Shown here piece after piece: positions 1 through 6,802 of a DNA stretch of 40,472 bases. This DNA comes from a virus. The position numbers and the translations under genes were made by a program. The notes beneath the pieces were generated by a model, which worked only from the letters and a program-made list of their open reading frames with translations, searched no databases and was not told where the DNA came from. The stretch is taken from positions 1-40,472 of IMG/VR virus record IMGVR_UViG_3300046616_000243. One strand, written 5' to 3'. Each line of letters opens with the position of its first letter. Position 1 is the first letter of the stretch.

Positions 1-6
1 GTGTCC

Positions 7-17
7 GGCGATCCGCC
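7..17. repeat. Short dyad GGCG-ATC-CGCC at left window edge
   Basis: A GGCG arm, an ATC spacer and a CGCC arm lie in the 45 noncoding bases after the stop of the HNH gene. If the window ends are the physical phage ends, this is in the cohesive-end region. It is too short to name as a site by itself. Confidence 0.25.
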
Positions 18-45
18 TTGCTGGATTTTTTCGAGGCCCGAACGG

Positions 46-369
46 TCACCAGTCTTCGGAAGTGATGCCCATGCTGAGATCCTCGCCCGGGCCAGCCGCC
101 TTGTTGCAGTCCAGGTGCGCGGGCTTCCAGTTGCTCGGCTCCCATGTCAGGTGCGGGTACAGCTTGCGTGACTTCACATGCTGCACACTGCACGACTGCT
201 TGTGCGGATAGGACAGTGAGTAGTCGATGCTCTGCTTACAGATGCAGCAGACCGCGTTGCGTCGTCGGCCCTCGGCCTTGACCTTGGCCAGCGCTTCACC
301 TGCTCGCCTGCCTGACCATGAGGGGATGCTCAGTCCGTTCACATCAGTCTCACCACCTTGACTGGACAT
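46..369 (-). CDS. HNH endonuclease (cos-proximal type)
   Basis: Protein of 107 residues with a compact HNH nuclease core: Cys41/Cys44 in CCICKQ, the first His in VQHVKS (His64), the central Asn in EPSNW (Asn80) and the closing HLDCNK (His85, Cys88, Asn89). Small HNH proteins of this kind sit beside the terminase genes in many cos phages and assist the terminase in cutting the genome ends. If the window ends are joined, this gene lies directly before the terminase cluster on the same strand, which supports that role. The ATG at 369 follows a terminator stem by only 4 bases and has no ribosome site. A GTG at 342, preceded by GGTGGTGAG, is the more likely start and would give 98 residues. Family is clear; role in packaging is inferred from position. 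Confidence 0.85.
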   Translation of the reverse strand: MSSQGGETDVNGLSIPSWSGRRAGEALAKVKAEGRRRNAVCCICKQSIDYSLSYPHKQSCSVQHVKSRKLYPHLTWEPSNWKPAHLDCNKAAGPGEDLSMGITSEDW

Positions 370-373
370 GACA

Positions 374-403
374 AAGGCCCCGACGGTTATCCGTCGAGGC
401 CTT
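374..403 (-). terminator. Rho-independent-like terminator ending the early operon
   Basis: Arms AAGGCC+CGACGG and CCGTCG+GGCCTT around an ATAA loop. On the minus strand the single internal mismatch becomes a U-G wobble, giving a continuous 13 bp stem followed by TTTGTC. It lies between the 455-1216 gene and the HNH gene and probably stops early transcription. A second small stem, AGCTGT-AGGG-ACAGCT (411-426), lies just upstream of it. Confidence 0.7.
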
Positions 404-454
404 CATTCAAAGCTGTAGGGACAGCTATCCCCTCGGAATTAGGGTACTACACTT

Positions 455-1216
455 TCAGAGCGGCACCCGTCTTCTCGACCGCATGTGCTCAAACACCTTG
501 AGCACATCACCCGGATAGTAGACGCGCTGCGGGTTTCCTGTTGTTGTCACACGATCCAGGACATAGCCCAGTCGGCCGAGCTGTACCCAGTTCTCGAAGT
601 CCTTCTTCAAGATCATCACCCGCGCTTTACGATGCAGGTACTCACGGACAGCCCGTGGTGGCATTGGCTCTCCTCTTGCTCTGGCTCGGAGCCGAGCCAA
701 TATGTCTGAGATCAGATGGACCTTCATGCATGCTGGGCACTTCACTGAAACGTCGTCCGGGTGTGCAACCAACTGTCCGTCGCAGAACTTCAGCTCCTCG
801 TCTTCAGCGTCGGTCTCTTCGTCGCTATCGATAGGCTCCTCACACCGCCCGTACACACGCTTATCCTCCGGGCCCCACACCAAGTCACGTGCTCTCGGCA
901 CCCACTCGCGGGCCATGTACAGCACCTTGCCCGCATCCGGATTGTCCATTGCAGTGGCGTGGGCGCGGTCGGGCAGCTGGCACAGCCACGCCTTCAGCAG
1001 CCAAGCGTCTACGTTCATGGCTGGTTTAGATCCGGGGTGTCCGCTTCCTCCTCCAGCACCAGGGCTTCTCGTCACGCTCATGTTGTGGATCGGGCCGTCA
1101 AGGAACTGGACCAATGGGCCAACGTCCTTGAGTAAGCCATCCAGCTCCACGATGCAGTCAGTGCACAGGTACAGCGAAGTTTCCCGGTAGCAGTCTTCAG
1201 CCGTGCAGGTCGTCAC
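455..1216 (-). CDS. Zinc-ribbon and MerR-like helix-turn-helix protein
   Basis: Protein of 253 residues, GTG start, overlapping the preceding nuclease gene by GTGA. It opens with a Cys cluster (Cys4, Cys9, Cys18, Cys21) typical of a zinc ribbon. A middle portion holds an acidic stretch and a second Cys set ending in VKCPACMKVH. The last 60 residues, around FENWVQLGRLGYV and VYYPGDVLKVF, look like a MerR-type winged helix: a tryptophan, a short turn, then a tyrosine and a valine-leucine helix. Proteins with this build are common in actinophage early regions and are annotated as DNA-binding. It is the last gene before the terminator at 374-403, so it may be a regulator acting late in the early programme. 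DNA binding is inferred from fold features, not from a named match. Confidence 0.7.
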   Translation of the reverse strand: MTTCTAEDCYRETSLYLCTDCIVELDGLLKDVGPLVQFLDGPIHNMSVTRSPGAGGGSGHPGSKPAMNVDAWLLKAWLCQLPDRAHATAMDNPDAGKVLYMAREWVPRARDLVWGPEDKRVYGRCEEPIDSDEETDAEDEELKFCDGQLVAHPDDVSVKCPACMKVHLISDILARLRARARGEPMPPRAVREYLHRKARVMILKKDFENWVQLGRLGYVLDRVTTTGNPQRVYYPGDVLKVFEHMRSRRRVPL

Positions 1217-1545
1217 TTGTCACCTCTCAGTTCTCGCTGGATACGTCCACTCCGCAGATCCTCGGGGCGCCACACGTCAGCATCGAGGCCGGCCAATTTC
1301 ATGATCTTCAGGCAGATGACCTGGGCAGGGCGCACCCGGCCCGTTGCAGTCTTCAGCTCCCGGAACAGGACGCGACGCCTGGACAAACTGCCGAGGACGA
1401 GATCCGGGAAGCCAGCCTGCGAACGCCGGCTATCTGGGTTGTGATAGCGAAGCTCATAGCCGAAGTACTGGGCGAGTTGCAGGACAGACTCTTGGAGCTG
1501 ATCTTCTGATGGTGAGTTGTGCGATGAAAGTCGTTTGGTAGGCAT
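1213..1545 (-). CDS. VRR-NUC domain nuclease
   Basis: Protein of 110 residues with the PD-(D/E)xK signature of the VRR-NUC family: GFPDLVLG (Asp48), then FRELKTATGRVRPAQ (Glu63, Lys65, with the usual Gln after it). VRR-NUC proteins cut branched or flap DNA and in phages are thought to process replication or recombination intermediates. The size, about 110 residues, is normal for stand-alone phage members. It starts 2 bases after the stop of the HNH/replication-like gene and its stop overlaps the next gene, so it belongs to the same operon. Together these two genes form a DNA-processing pair. The domain call is strong; the substrate is not known from sequence. Confidence 0.85.
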   Translation of the reverse strand: MPTKRLSSHNSPSEDQLQESVLQLAQYFGYELRYHNPDSRRSQAGFPDLVLGSLSRRRVLFRELKTATGRVRPAQVICLKIMKLAGLDADVWRPEDLRSGRIQRELRGDK

Positions 1546-1547
1546 GT

Positions 1548-2603
1548 TCAGTTCCGTCCTCGGTTGCGGGGGCGTCTTCGTCTCTTGGTTTGGTTCTTGG
1601 GTTTGCCTTGGGTTGAGTGCGGGGCTTCCTGCCCTTCACTGCCCTTACCTGCCAGACCCGTCCCGTCCCTACCCGTCCCGACGAATCCAGATCCGGGAGA
1701 CCTATGTCCTGGGTCAGGATTTGGTCTGGTGTTGGTTCTGGATCCCGTTGCAGCCGGGTGTGCCGTTGCTGCCGGTTGATGCTTGGCCTGAGCTGTATGG
1801 GCCGGTGATTCGCTGGACGGGCCGGAGTGAGCCGTTGCCTCGTCTGTTCCCGGAGCGGCCGCTGTGGGCTGCTCTACGGGGTGCGTGTCGTCCGTTGCCT
1901 TGGTACTGCTGGCCGGTGTTGTTGTTGGTCGGGTGTAGGTGGGTTCTATCGGTGTGCCGTGCTTGGCGATGAAAGCAGCCGTTGCTGGGCCAATGATCGG
2001 CTCATCCGGAACTGGAAGGGTCTTCCAGTTGCTTTCAGGGTCATGCTGTCGTCGTCCGTTGCATTCGCGGCAGCAGACAACGAGCGTGTCCACTGTTGCG
2101 GCCTTGCCGGGGTTGACGTGATCATAGGTGGCTCCTCGGCCCGACTTGGTGTCTCCCCAAGCCACGGACTTGCCGCAGTATCTGCATGCGTCGCCATCGC
2201 GGGCTCTTACTCTCCATGTCAGCTCATTGTTCCTGGTGTCCTTCTTTCTCTGGTTGTCCCACTCGCGCTCTGCCTTGAGGATCATGTGGAAGAGGTCATT
2301 GTCCTCAACCAACTTGAAAGCTCTGCGCTCTTCGCCCTCGACGGTGATCGATGTTTCTGTGAGGTAGCCGCAGAACTTCGCCGCCTTGATCAGCTCGTTG
2401 TATCTCCCCAACGAGCCGGCCATGAGCTTGGCTGTGCCGACGCTGATGATGTAATCCTGCTCGTACGCTGCCGCCTGGGTAGCGCAACGGGCCACGAAAC
2501 CGAAGCACTCATTGAGAATCCGGTCATCTGCATCTTCCATCTCCACTGCTGAGAGGACGATCGGGTGATTCGCCGCCGCGTCGCCCTGCTTCAGCCATGG
2601 CAC
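1548..2603 (-). CDS. Replication-type N-terminus fused to HNH nuclease with basic tail
   Basis: Protein of 351 residues in three parts. Residues 1-115, beginning MPWLKQGD, resemble the N-terminal winged-helix part of phage replication organiser proteins. Residues 125-190 form an HNH core with CRYC (Cys140, Cys143), YDHVNP (His162) and CCRECNGRR (Cys178, Cys181, Asn182). Residues 200-351 are a low-complexity Pro/Thr/Ser/Ala tail ending in an Arg-rich segment. The start at 2603 has AAGAAGG upstream and overlaps the previous gene by 80 bases, which is unusual here. Such proteins may bind and open the origin or nick DNA, but no origin repeats were recognised nearby. The HNH core is certain; the replication role is inference from the N-terminus and from the clamp gene upstream. 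Confidence 0.75.
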   Translation of the reverse strand: MPWLKQGDAAANHPIVLSAVEMEDADDRILNECFGFVARCATQAAAYEQDYIISVGTAKLMAGSLGRYNELIKAAKFCGYLTETSITVEGEERRAFKLVEDNDLFHMILKAEREWDNQRKKDTRNNELTWRVRARDGDACRYCGKSVAWGDTKSGRGATYDHVNPGKAATVDTLVVCCRECNGRRQHDPESNWKTLPVPDEPIIGPATAAFIAKHGTPIEPTYTRPTTTPASSTKATDDTHPVEQPTAAAPGTDEATAHSGPSSESPAHTAQAKHQPAATAHPAATGSRTNTRPNPDPGHRSPGSGFVGTGRDGTGLAGKGSEGQEAPHSTQGKPKNQTKRRRRPRNRGRN

Positions 2604-2793
2604 TGGATGGACCTTCTTTCATGATGGCCGGTCTCGGCAAGTTGTGGGTGTATCGGCCGCGCCGCACGAAGATAGGCGCGGGAGTCCGCAGTAGGTCGAG
2701 GCGCCGCAGGTAGTCCTTCTGCCACGGCAGCAGCTGCATGCCGAGCACCTCCTCCACGAATTCAACGAGGTCATGTGGATTCCGCTTGCTCAT
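2524..2793 (-). CDS. Small protein with a terminase-like Q motif
   Basis: Protein of 89 residues, starting by ATGA overlap with the gene before it. Residues 9-35 contain VLGMQLLPWQKDYLRRL, strikingly close to the adenine-recognition segment of the large terminase in this same window (VLGLDLYPWQKVLLCRML, encoded near 38540). No Walker motifs follow, and the C-terminal 27 residues overlap the next gene in another frame and look unstructured. It might be a captured terminase N-terminal fragment used as a regulator, or a family of small actinophage proteins with the same helix. I do not know its function. Confidence 0.6.
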   Translation of the reverse strand: MSKRNPHDLVEFVEEVLGMQLLPWQKDYLRRLDLLRTPAPIFVRRGRYTHNLPRPAIMKEGPSSAMAEAGRRGGESPDRPLSSGDGRCR

Positions 2794-2999
2794 CGAGAGC
2801 GTCCTCCTGTCTGAAGCTTCTTGATCTGGCCTGAGAATCCGACTCGCACCAGCACGGGCGTGCGGGGGTCAATGCCGGCCCTTTCTGCTTCCTGGATGAA
2901 CTGGGACAGCTCGGCCAGAGTCGCCCCACCCTTGGGGTCTTCCGCGTCGCGCATGATCTGTATGAGCGGCTTGGGGCGGCCACTGAATTGTTCGCTCAC
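2790..2999 (-). CDS. Hypothetical 69-residue early protein
   Basis: The GTG start at 2999 is preceded by GGAG five bases away and overlaps the stop of the upstream small gene as GTGA. A longer in-frame reading upstream to 3296 is basic and low quality and crosses two other supported genes, so I reject it. The protein has a helical middle (LAELSQFIQEAERAG) and a basic end containing VLVRVGFSGQIKKLQTG, which looks like a small beta unit. No known domain is recognised. It is part of a run of four genes joined by GTGA overlaps. Confidence 0.65.
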   Translation of the reverse strand: MSEQFSGRPKPLIQIMRDAEDPKGGATLAELSQFIQEAERAGIDPRTPVLVRVGFSGQIKKLQTGGRSR

Positions 3000-3151
3000 G
3001 GCAACTCCTCTCGTTGTGTTCCTGGGCCGGTGCACGCGCACCGGCGAATGCCGTTCGAATTCTCTGGGTAGGTATAGCCCTTGCAGGATGGCCACTGACC
3101 GTAAGCTTCTCCGTGGTGATGACCGCAACTGGCGCAAAGACCTCTCTTCAC
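2996..3151 (-). CDS. Cys-rich microprotein, 51 residues
   Basis: GTG start at 3151 overlapping the previous stop as GTGA, and its own stop overlapping the next GTG. It begins with a CASCGHHHGE zinc-ribbon-like knuckle, has a single Cys in WPSCKGYTY, and a third CAC group near the end. Four or five Cys and two His in 51 residues suggest metal binding. It was missed by a 60-residue length cut but is supported at both ends by coupled overlaps. Function unknown; phage microproteins of this type are often anti-host or anti-defence factors. Confidence 0.6.
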   Translation of the reverse strand: MKRGLCASCGHHHGEAYGQWPSCKGYTYPENSNGIRRCACTGPGTQREELP

Positions 3152-3324
3152 TCGTCATCGATGAGGGTGCCGCCACCTTCGGGCGGGGTCTCCTCCCGCC
3201 AGTCGTCCTGCCAGGACGTGTCTTTGCTGCCATCAAAGTGCGAGTAGCGGTGCCCGGGCCAGTCGGTGCAGATTGCACCCCACGGACCATGCTCATTGCA
3301 ACAGCTCGGTCGTTCGGCGCTCAC
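3148..3324 (-). CDS. Small acidic early protein, 58 residues
   Basis: GTG start at 3324 in a GTGA overlap with the gene before, stop overlapping the next GTG. The sequence carries SCCNEHGPWGAIC and WPGHRYSHF, rich in Cys, His and aromatic residues, followed by an acidic tail ending in LIDDE. The Cys/His spacing could hold a metal ion. No family recognised. Its existence rests on the open frame, composition and the exact overlap pattern shared with its neighbours. Confidence 0.6.
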   Translation of the reverse strand: MSAERPSCCNEHGPWGAICTDWPGHRYSHFDGSKDTSWQDDWREETPPEGGGTLIDDE

Positions 3325-3626
3325 TGTTCCTCTGCTTCCGGTTCGCACTGACACGTGCCGTCGTCCTCCAGCGGATACTCGCACTCATCGCAATAGGTGA
3401 GATGAGCAATCCAGTCACCGTTGTCCTGGGAACACTCCTGACAGAAGACGCCGATTGGCGAGCGCTCACAGATCTGCACGCAGCTGTCCAGCCCCTCACC
3501 TTCTGGGTGGTCAGATGCCCACTCCGCATAGGCCTCTGATTCCTCATCCTCCGGAGCTAGGTGGCCGCAGTCTTCGGCGCCCTTGTAGACCGAGTAGCCC
3601 GTGTTGTGTTGAGTCGCAGCACTCAC
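3321..3626 (-). CDS. Cys-rich acidic protein, 101 residues
   Basis: Probable GTG start at 3626, again a GTGA overlap with the upstream gene; an ATG at 3641 is possible. The protein has an acidic middle (HLAPEDEESEAYAEW) and then Cys pairs in FCQECS and YCDECEYPL plus CQCE near the end, which looks like one or two zinc ribbons. Acidic Cys-rich small proteins may mimic DNA or bind host protein partners, but nothing here proves it. Confidence 0.65.
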   Translation of the reverse strand: MSAATQHNTGYSVYKGAEDCGHLAPEDEESEAYAEWASDHPEGEGLDSCVQICERSPIGVFCQECSQDNGDWIAHLTYCDECEYPLEDDGTCQCEPEAEEQ

Positions 3627-4039
3627 CCTGCCCACTCCCATTCCACGTATTCGTCTTCCCAGCTTGTCGTTATTGGTCCGGACCTGGTCACGTCCCGAGG
3701 CAAACAGCCTTCCTGCATGTCGTCGTTGTCCTCACCCGCGTAGCTGACGCAATTGCTGTCAAACCAGTCCTGCATCCAGCACTGTTCGTGAGAGATGTAT
3801 GGGTGCCCGCACGGAAAGCTCTCGCACCCGCAAGACTCTGGATACTGATGGCACTCTGCGGTGCGGTTCCCTCGGCACTCGAACTTGAGCGTGGGTAGGC
3901 CTCGCCACCCGTCGAAGGCAGGTTCGGCGGCTGTCAGCTCGACGTAGTGCACGAACGCCGGGTTGCAGAACTTGCATCCAGGACGGATGATGCCGTTGGC
4001 CGAATGGGACGCGTGCAGTTCCTCGGGGACGCTGCTCAT
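3623..4039 (-). CDS. Cys/His-rich protein, 138 residues
   Basis: ATGA overlap with the gene before fixes the start at 4039. It holds about a dozen Cys, with CKFC near residue 26, then CHQYPESCGCESFPCGH and EQCWMQDWF in the middle, and an acidic aromatic tail. The pattern suggests two metal-binding modules. No family name can be given. It is part of the block of consecutive Cys-rich genes from 2996 to 5536. Confidence 0.65.
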   Translation of the reverse strand: MSSVPEELHASHSANGIIRPGCKFCNPAFVHYVELTAAEPAFDGWRGLPTLKFECRGNRTAECHQYPESCGCESFPCGHPYISHEQCWMQDWFDSNCVSYAGEDNDDMQEGCLPRDVTRSGPITTSWEDEYVEWEWAG

Positions 4040-4329
4040 AGTCCGCCCCACTTTCGCCGGTCCTTCAAGAGGCTCGGATCGTGAGGAACGTTCGGAGACG
4101 GGGCAAGTCCGAAGTCTTTTTGAAGGGGCTCACCACTGGATGCGGCTCGGTTGATCAGATCCGCAACAGGCTTGATGGCCTCCGCAAGAATGTTGAAGAC
4201 GTGGCCTAGATTTCCACGGAGGTGTTTGTTGCGCGCCTCCAGGATGCGGAGCTGGTCTACGGCGGTGAGCTCCACAGCGCAGAAGTCGCATCTGTAGACC
4301 CAGCGAGCCTTACCTTGTTTCCTGATCAT
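4036..4329 (-). CDS. Small protein with N-terminal CxxC knuckle
   Basis: Start at 4329 is set by ATGA overlap with the preceding 43-residue gene; a longer in-frame reading to 4467 is basic, low-complexity sequence across that gene. Residues 9-17 contain YRCDFCAVEL, a single CxxC knuckle, followed by a long helix (LRILEARNKHLRGNLGH) and a short C-terminal part. One knuckle alone can bind metal only as a dimer or with later His. No family is recognised. Confidence 0.6.
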   Translation of the reverse strand: MIRKQGKARWVYRCDFCAVELTAVDQLRILEARNKHLRGNLGHVFNILAEAIKPVADLINRAASSGEPLQKDFGLAPSPNVPHDPSLLKDRRKWGGL

Positions 4330-4457
4330 GGTTTGTCCTTCTTGGTGGGGAAGATTTGGGCGTAGAAGTCGGGATGTTCTTGTAGGAGCAGTGCGAGTTT
4401 GGCTGTGAGGATCGGTACGGGGTCCGGTGGAACCTCTTGTGCGGGGTGCGCGGTCAT
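4326..4457 (-). CDS. Microprotein, 43 residues
   Basis: Start ATG at 4457 overlaps the previous stop (ATGA), and the stop overlaps the next ATG. The peptide is proline-rich at the start (EVPPDPVPIL) and then forms an amphipathic helix, LTAKLALLLQEHPDFYAQIF, ending in a Lys-rich tail. It lacks Cys, unlike its neighbours. Support is the double overlap and plausible composition only. Confidence 0.5.
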   Translation of the reverse strand: MTAHPAQEVPPDPVPILTAKLALLLQEHPDFYAQIFPTKKDKP

Positions 4458-4633
4458 GCTGTCGCATCCGACCACTCGCCGTGAACCAGGCAGGTCCCGC
4501 CCCAGCGCTGGTTAGCGCCGTTCTGCGTGTAGAACCATCCCGTGTCCCAGGAATGTCTGCTGAACCGGCCGCAGTCTGGGCAGTGCAACGGAAGACAGTG
4601 CTCGCCGTCGTGCATGCACTCGTCGTCTGCCAT
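4454..4633 (-). CDS. Cys/His-rich microprotein, 59 residues
   Basis: Starts 2 bases after the previous stop and overlaps the next start as ATGA. It has Cys6, Cys13, Cys18 and Cys21 (HCPDCGRF) with nearby His, then an aromatic section (WDTGWFYTQNG) and a late Cys/His pair in TCLVHGEW. This is a likely single zinc ribbon. One residue short of common length cut-offs, so it is easily missed. Function unknown. Confidence 0.6.
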   Translation of the reverse strand: MADDECMHDGEHCLPLHCPDCGRFSRHSWDTGWFYTQNGANQRWGGTCLVHGEWSDATA

Positions 4634-4635
4634 TT

Positions 4636-4980
4636 CTATTCGCCGTCGTCGTAGTGCGGCAGTTCCGCGAAGCGGCTCAGAACATGCTCAATGTCTTCGG
4701 CCCGATCAGCGGAGATCGGACTGTAACCAGGCAAGCCCCAGTCGAGACGGCCGCGAGCGTAAGTAGCCACCTGGGATGCGTGCCAGAACTCTGCCGCCAG
4801 CTCCACATCGGTCAGACGCTTGCTCTGCGAGAGCTCGGCCTCTCTGATCCGATCCACCTGCCATTCCATCGATGCTTGAAAGGTCCGGACCGCCTGAGTG
4901 ATTGCATTACCGGCCTGCTCGACAGTCGGCCGGAAGTTTGGGACGGGCGGGTGAATGGTGACCTCCATAGGCCGGCTCAT
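4636..4980 (-). CDS. Hypothetical helical protein, 114 residues
   Basis: ATGA overlap with the ASCH gene stop fixes the start at 4980 (MSRPMEV), 21 bases inside the longest open frame. The middle is mostly helical (AGNAITQAVRTFQAS, WQVDRIREAELSQSKRL), resembling the uncharacterised DUF-type helical proteins of actinophage early regions. The C-terminus is acidic. No catalytic motif seen. Confidence 0.65.
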   Translation of the reverse strand: MSRPMEVTIHPPVPNFRPTVEQAGNAITQAVRTFQASMEWQVDRIREAELSQSKRLTDVELAAEFWHASQVATYARGRLDWGLPGYSPISADRAEDIEHVLSRFAELPHYDDGE

Positions 4981-5402
4981 GCGTTCGCCGCCAGATTCCA
5001 CAGGCCGAGCTGCCCAACTTCAGGGAATGGGCATGCGAGGGGTCGCGGGTTCGCTAGTTCCCAGTGGAAGAAACCGGGGCGGGCCCACTCTGAGCAGTAA
5101 CCCTCGGCGGTTCGGCATTCAGTGGAGTAATGGCAGCCCACAACTTCGACGGTTCCGAGCACATGGCCCTGCAACTTGAGGTTGTTCTTGACCGCCTGGG
5201 ACGCGGCTGCCCGCGCCTGGCGGAACGTCTCGTTCTCGTACCCGGCTTCGTCGTCCCGCTTCGCCACGTGGACATAGAGGGTGCCGCGGTGGTTGATGGA
5301 CTGCGAGCGGTTCTCGACGTCCTTGCCTGCATGGAGGATCGACCATGCCCAGGGGTTCTTTACTGTGACGGCTTTTAGGGCGGGTGCTTCGATGCCGTTC
5401 AT
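4977..5402 (-). CDS. ASCH domain protein
   Basis: Protein of 141 residues starting at 5402 by ATGA overlap. The N-terminal half has the ASCH signature: a strand leading to VKNPWAWSILHAGKDVENRS and then an HRGTLYVHVAKR strand with the typical glycine. ASCH domains share the PUA-like fold and bind or process RNA or modified nucleosides; some members are RNases or amidohydrolases. The long insert between strands (residues 55-85) and the C-terminal FHWELANPRPL strand complete the barrel. In phages the role is mostly unknown, from RNA binding to counter-defence. The gene lies between the 45-residue zinc protein and a helical hypothetical in the early operon. Confidence 0.8.
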   Translation of the reverse strand: MNGIEAPALKAVTVKNPWAWSILHAGKDVENRSQSINHRGTLYVHVAKRDDEAGYENETFRQARAAASQAVKNNLKLQGHVLGTVEVVGCHYSTECRTAEGYCSEWARPGFFHWELANPRPLACPFPEVGQLGLWNLAANA

Positions 5403-5536
5403 GAGCAATCACACTCGCCTTGGCCGTTGAGCGCCTTCTTGCAGGCACTACAGGTGTTGAGTTTCGCGGGGCGGCTGAGGAGGCCAGCTAGCGTCGCTGC
5501 TTCTTGCTGCTCGGGGGTCAGTTGGATCCAAGCCAT
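5399..5536 (-). CDS. Zinc-ribbon microprotein, 45 residues
   Basis: The ATG at 5536 directly follows the clamp stop (TAAATGG), and its stop overlaps the ASCH start as ATGA. The sequence has a helix (LTPEQQEAATLAGLLS) followed by TCSACKKAL and ECDCS, giving a four-Cys set. This build, helix then short zinc ribbon, is seen in many tiny actinophage proteins. It was not long enough for automatic calling but is fixed on both sides. Confidence 0.6.
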   Translation of the reverse strand: MAWIQLTPEQQEAATLAGLLSRPAKLNTCSACKKALNGQGECDCS

Positions 5537-6802
5537 TTACTCGCCGCCCAGGGTGCTCGGGATGCGCACGGGCATGATCAGGTGGCGGTAGCTGCTTGGC
5601 TTCTCGTCCTTGCCTTGAACGGGCGTGATGCAGATTGGCTTGTGCAGCTCGTTGAATGAGAATCTGATTGCCTCTGCTGTGGTGCTTCTCAGCGCTTCCA
5701 GCAGGTAGTGGGGATTGAGCCCCAGACCGGCCGGGTCCTGCCAGTGGCCGCCTCCCGTCGTGACTGCTGCGAGCTGCGGAGTAGCGAGGGCTTCAGAACC
5801 CTCATGCAAGGTCGGTGCCACAGTGACGGATTCAGATGTCATGGTGATGCGCGATGGCTGACGCGGTTCTGTCAGCTCCTTCGCAACCAGCACCTGGTCA
5901 AGCAGATCCCTGCGGTTCACCTCCAACGTCCGCTCGTAGGAGTCAGCAAACAACGTGCCAATCTTGGGGTAGTCGCCCTCGATGCCAGTCAGCGTGAACG
6001 CGGCATCGCCAGAAGACAGCGAAAGTGTGTAGCTACCGCCCGGGCGGCCAGCGTGGTCCGCGGTGACGAGCACGCGGAGGCTGATCTTGTCCCCGGTGAG
6101 GTGCTTCGCCATTGACTTCCAAGCAGCAGCGCGGAGCAGGAACGTAAACTCCTGGACAGCTCGGGGCAGCTGCACTGTCTCAGTGGCTAGGCGGTAGCGA
6201 TCCGTGGCGCGGAACGTCAGAGCCTTACCGGAGCACTCCAGCTGGATGGCCGTGAGGATCGGCAGCGTGTCATCCTTGCTGGCCGCGATCCACACACGGT
6301 CCAGAGCGCCAGCAAGTTCCTCGCGGTCAAGGGCCAGCGAATCCACCTCTGCATGCTCCGGAAGTGACGGGAACTCCGAAACCGGGGCGGCGTGCACCAA
6401 TGGAATGGTGTAGCCAGCGGCTGTCACGGTAATCATTGGGCGCCCCAGCAGCAACCTCGATGCCACGGTAACGGGAACGTCCCGCTTGCGATTCGTCAGG
6501 ACTCGGATCGTCCGGACGAGCCACGAGAACGGAGCGATCGCCTTGGTGTTCCTGAGCGGGCCAATAGCCTCGTGCTTCAGCTTCACAACGGCCGAAGTCA
6601 CATAGTCGTAGCTGGTCACCGTGGCATTGCCGCGGCTGCACTCCAGGAGCACGAAACCGAGGATCGGCACGGCAGGGCGGGCGGTGTTGACGACTCCAAC
6701 GGCAGAGAGCTTGCGCAGCCATTCAGTGCCGCTGGCGGTGATCTCTAAATCAGCGAGCGCCGGTTCGGTGGTTGTGGTGGGTTTGGTGGCGGTGATGGTC
6801 AT
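5537..6802 (-). CDS. dnaN: DNA polymerase III beta sliding clamp homologue
   Basis: Protein of 421 residues with the three-domain clamp layout. Recognisable segments are PAVPILGFVLLE in domain 1, then DTLPILTAIQLE and ATDRYRLATETV in domain 2, EGDYPKIGTLF at the domain 2/3 border, and the C-terminal YRHLIMPVRI that in bacterial clamps builds the peptide-binding pocket. Clamps circle DNA and tether polymerases and repair proteins. The length is slightly above the bacterial norm because of a Thr-rich N-terminal extension. It starts in an ATGA overlap with the gene before it. No phage polymerase is present in the window, so this clamp most likely serves the host polymerase III or competes with the host clamp for partners. 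Confidence 0.9.
   Translation of the reverse strand: MTITATKPTTTTEPALADLEITASGTEWLRKLSAVGVVNTARPAVPILGFVLLECSRGNATVTSYDYVTSAVVKLKHEAIGPLRNTKAIAPFSWLVRTIRVLTNRKRDVPVTVASRLLLGRPMITVTAAGYTIPLVHAAPVSEFPSLPEHAEVDSLALDREELAGALDRVWIAASKDDTLPILTAIQLECSGKALTFRATDRYRLATETVQLPRAVQEFTFLLRAAAWKSMAKHLTGDKISLRVLVTADHAGRPGGSYTLSLSSGDAAFTLTGIEGDYPKIGTLFADSYERTLEVNRRDLLDQVLVAKELTEPRQPSRITMTSESVTVAPTLHEGSEALATPQLAAVTTGGGHWQDPAGLGLNPHYLLEALRSTTAEAIRFSFNELHKPICITPVQGKDEKPSSYRHLIMPVRIPSTLGGE

Noticed and set aside
1827-2552. Plus-strand frame of 241 codons rich in Cys and Val
   Set aside because: Antisense to the HNH protein; no start signal; the minus frame has a clear HNH core.
2790-3296. Long version of the 69-residue gene starting at 3296
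   Set aside because: The upstream 100 codons are Arg/Pro-rich and cross two genes fixed by overlaps; the GTG at 2999 has a ribosome site.
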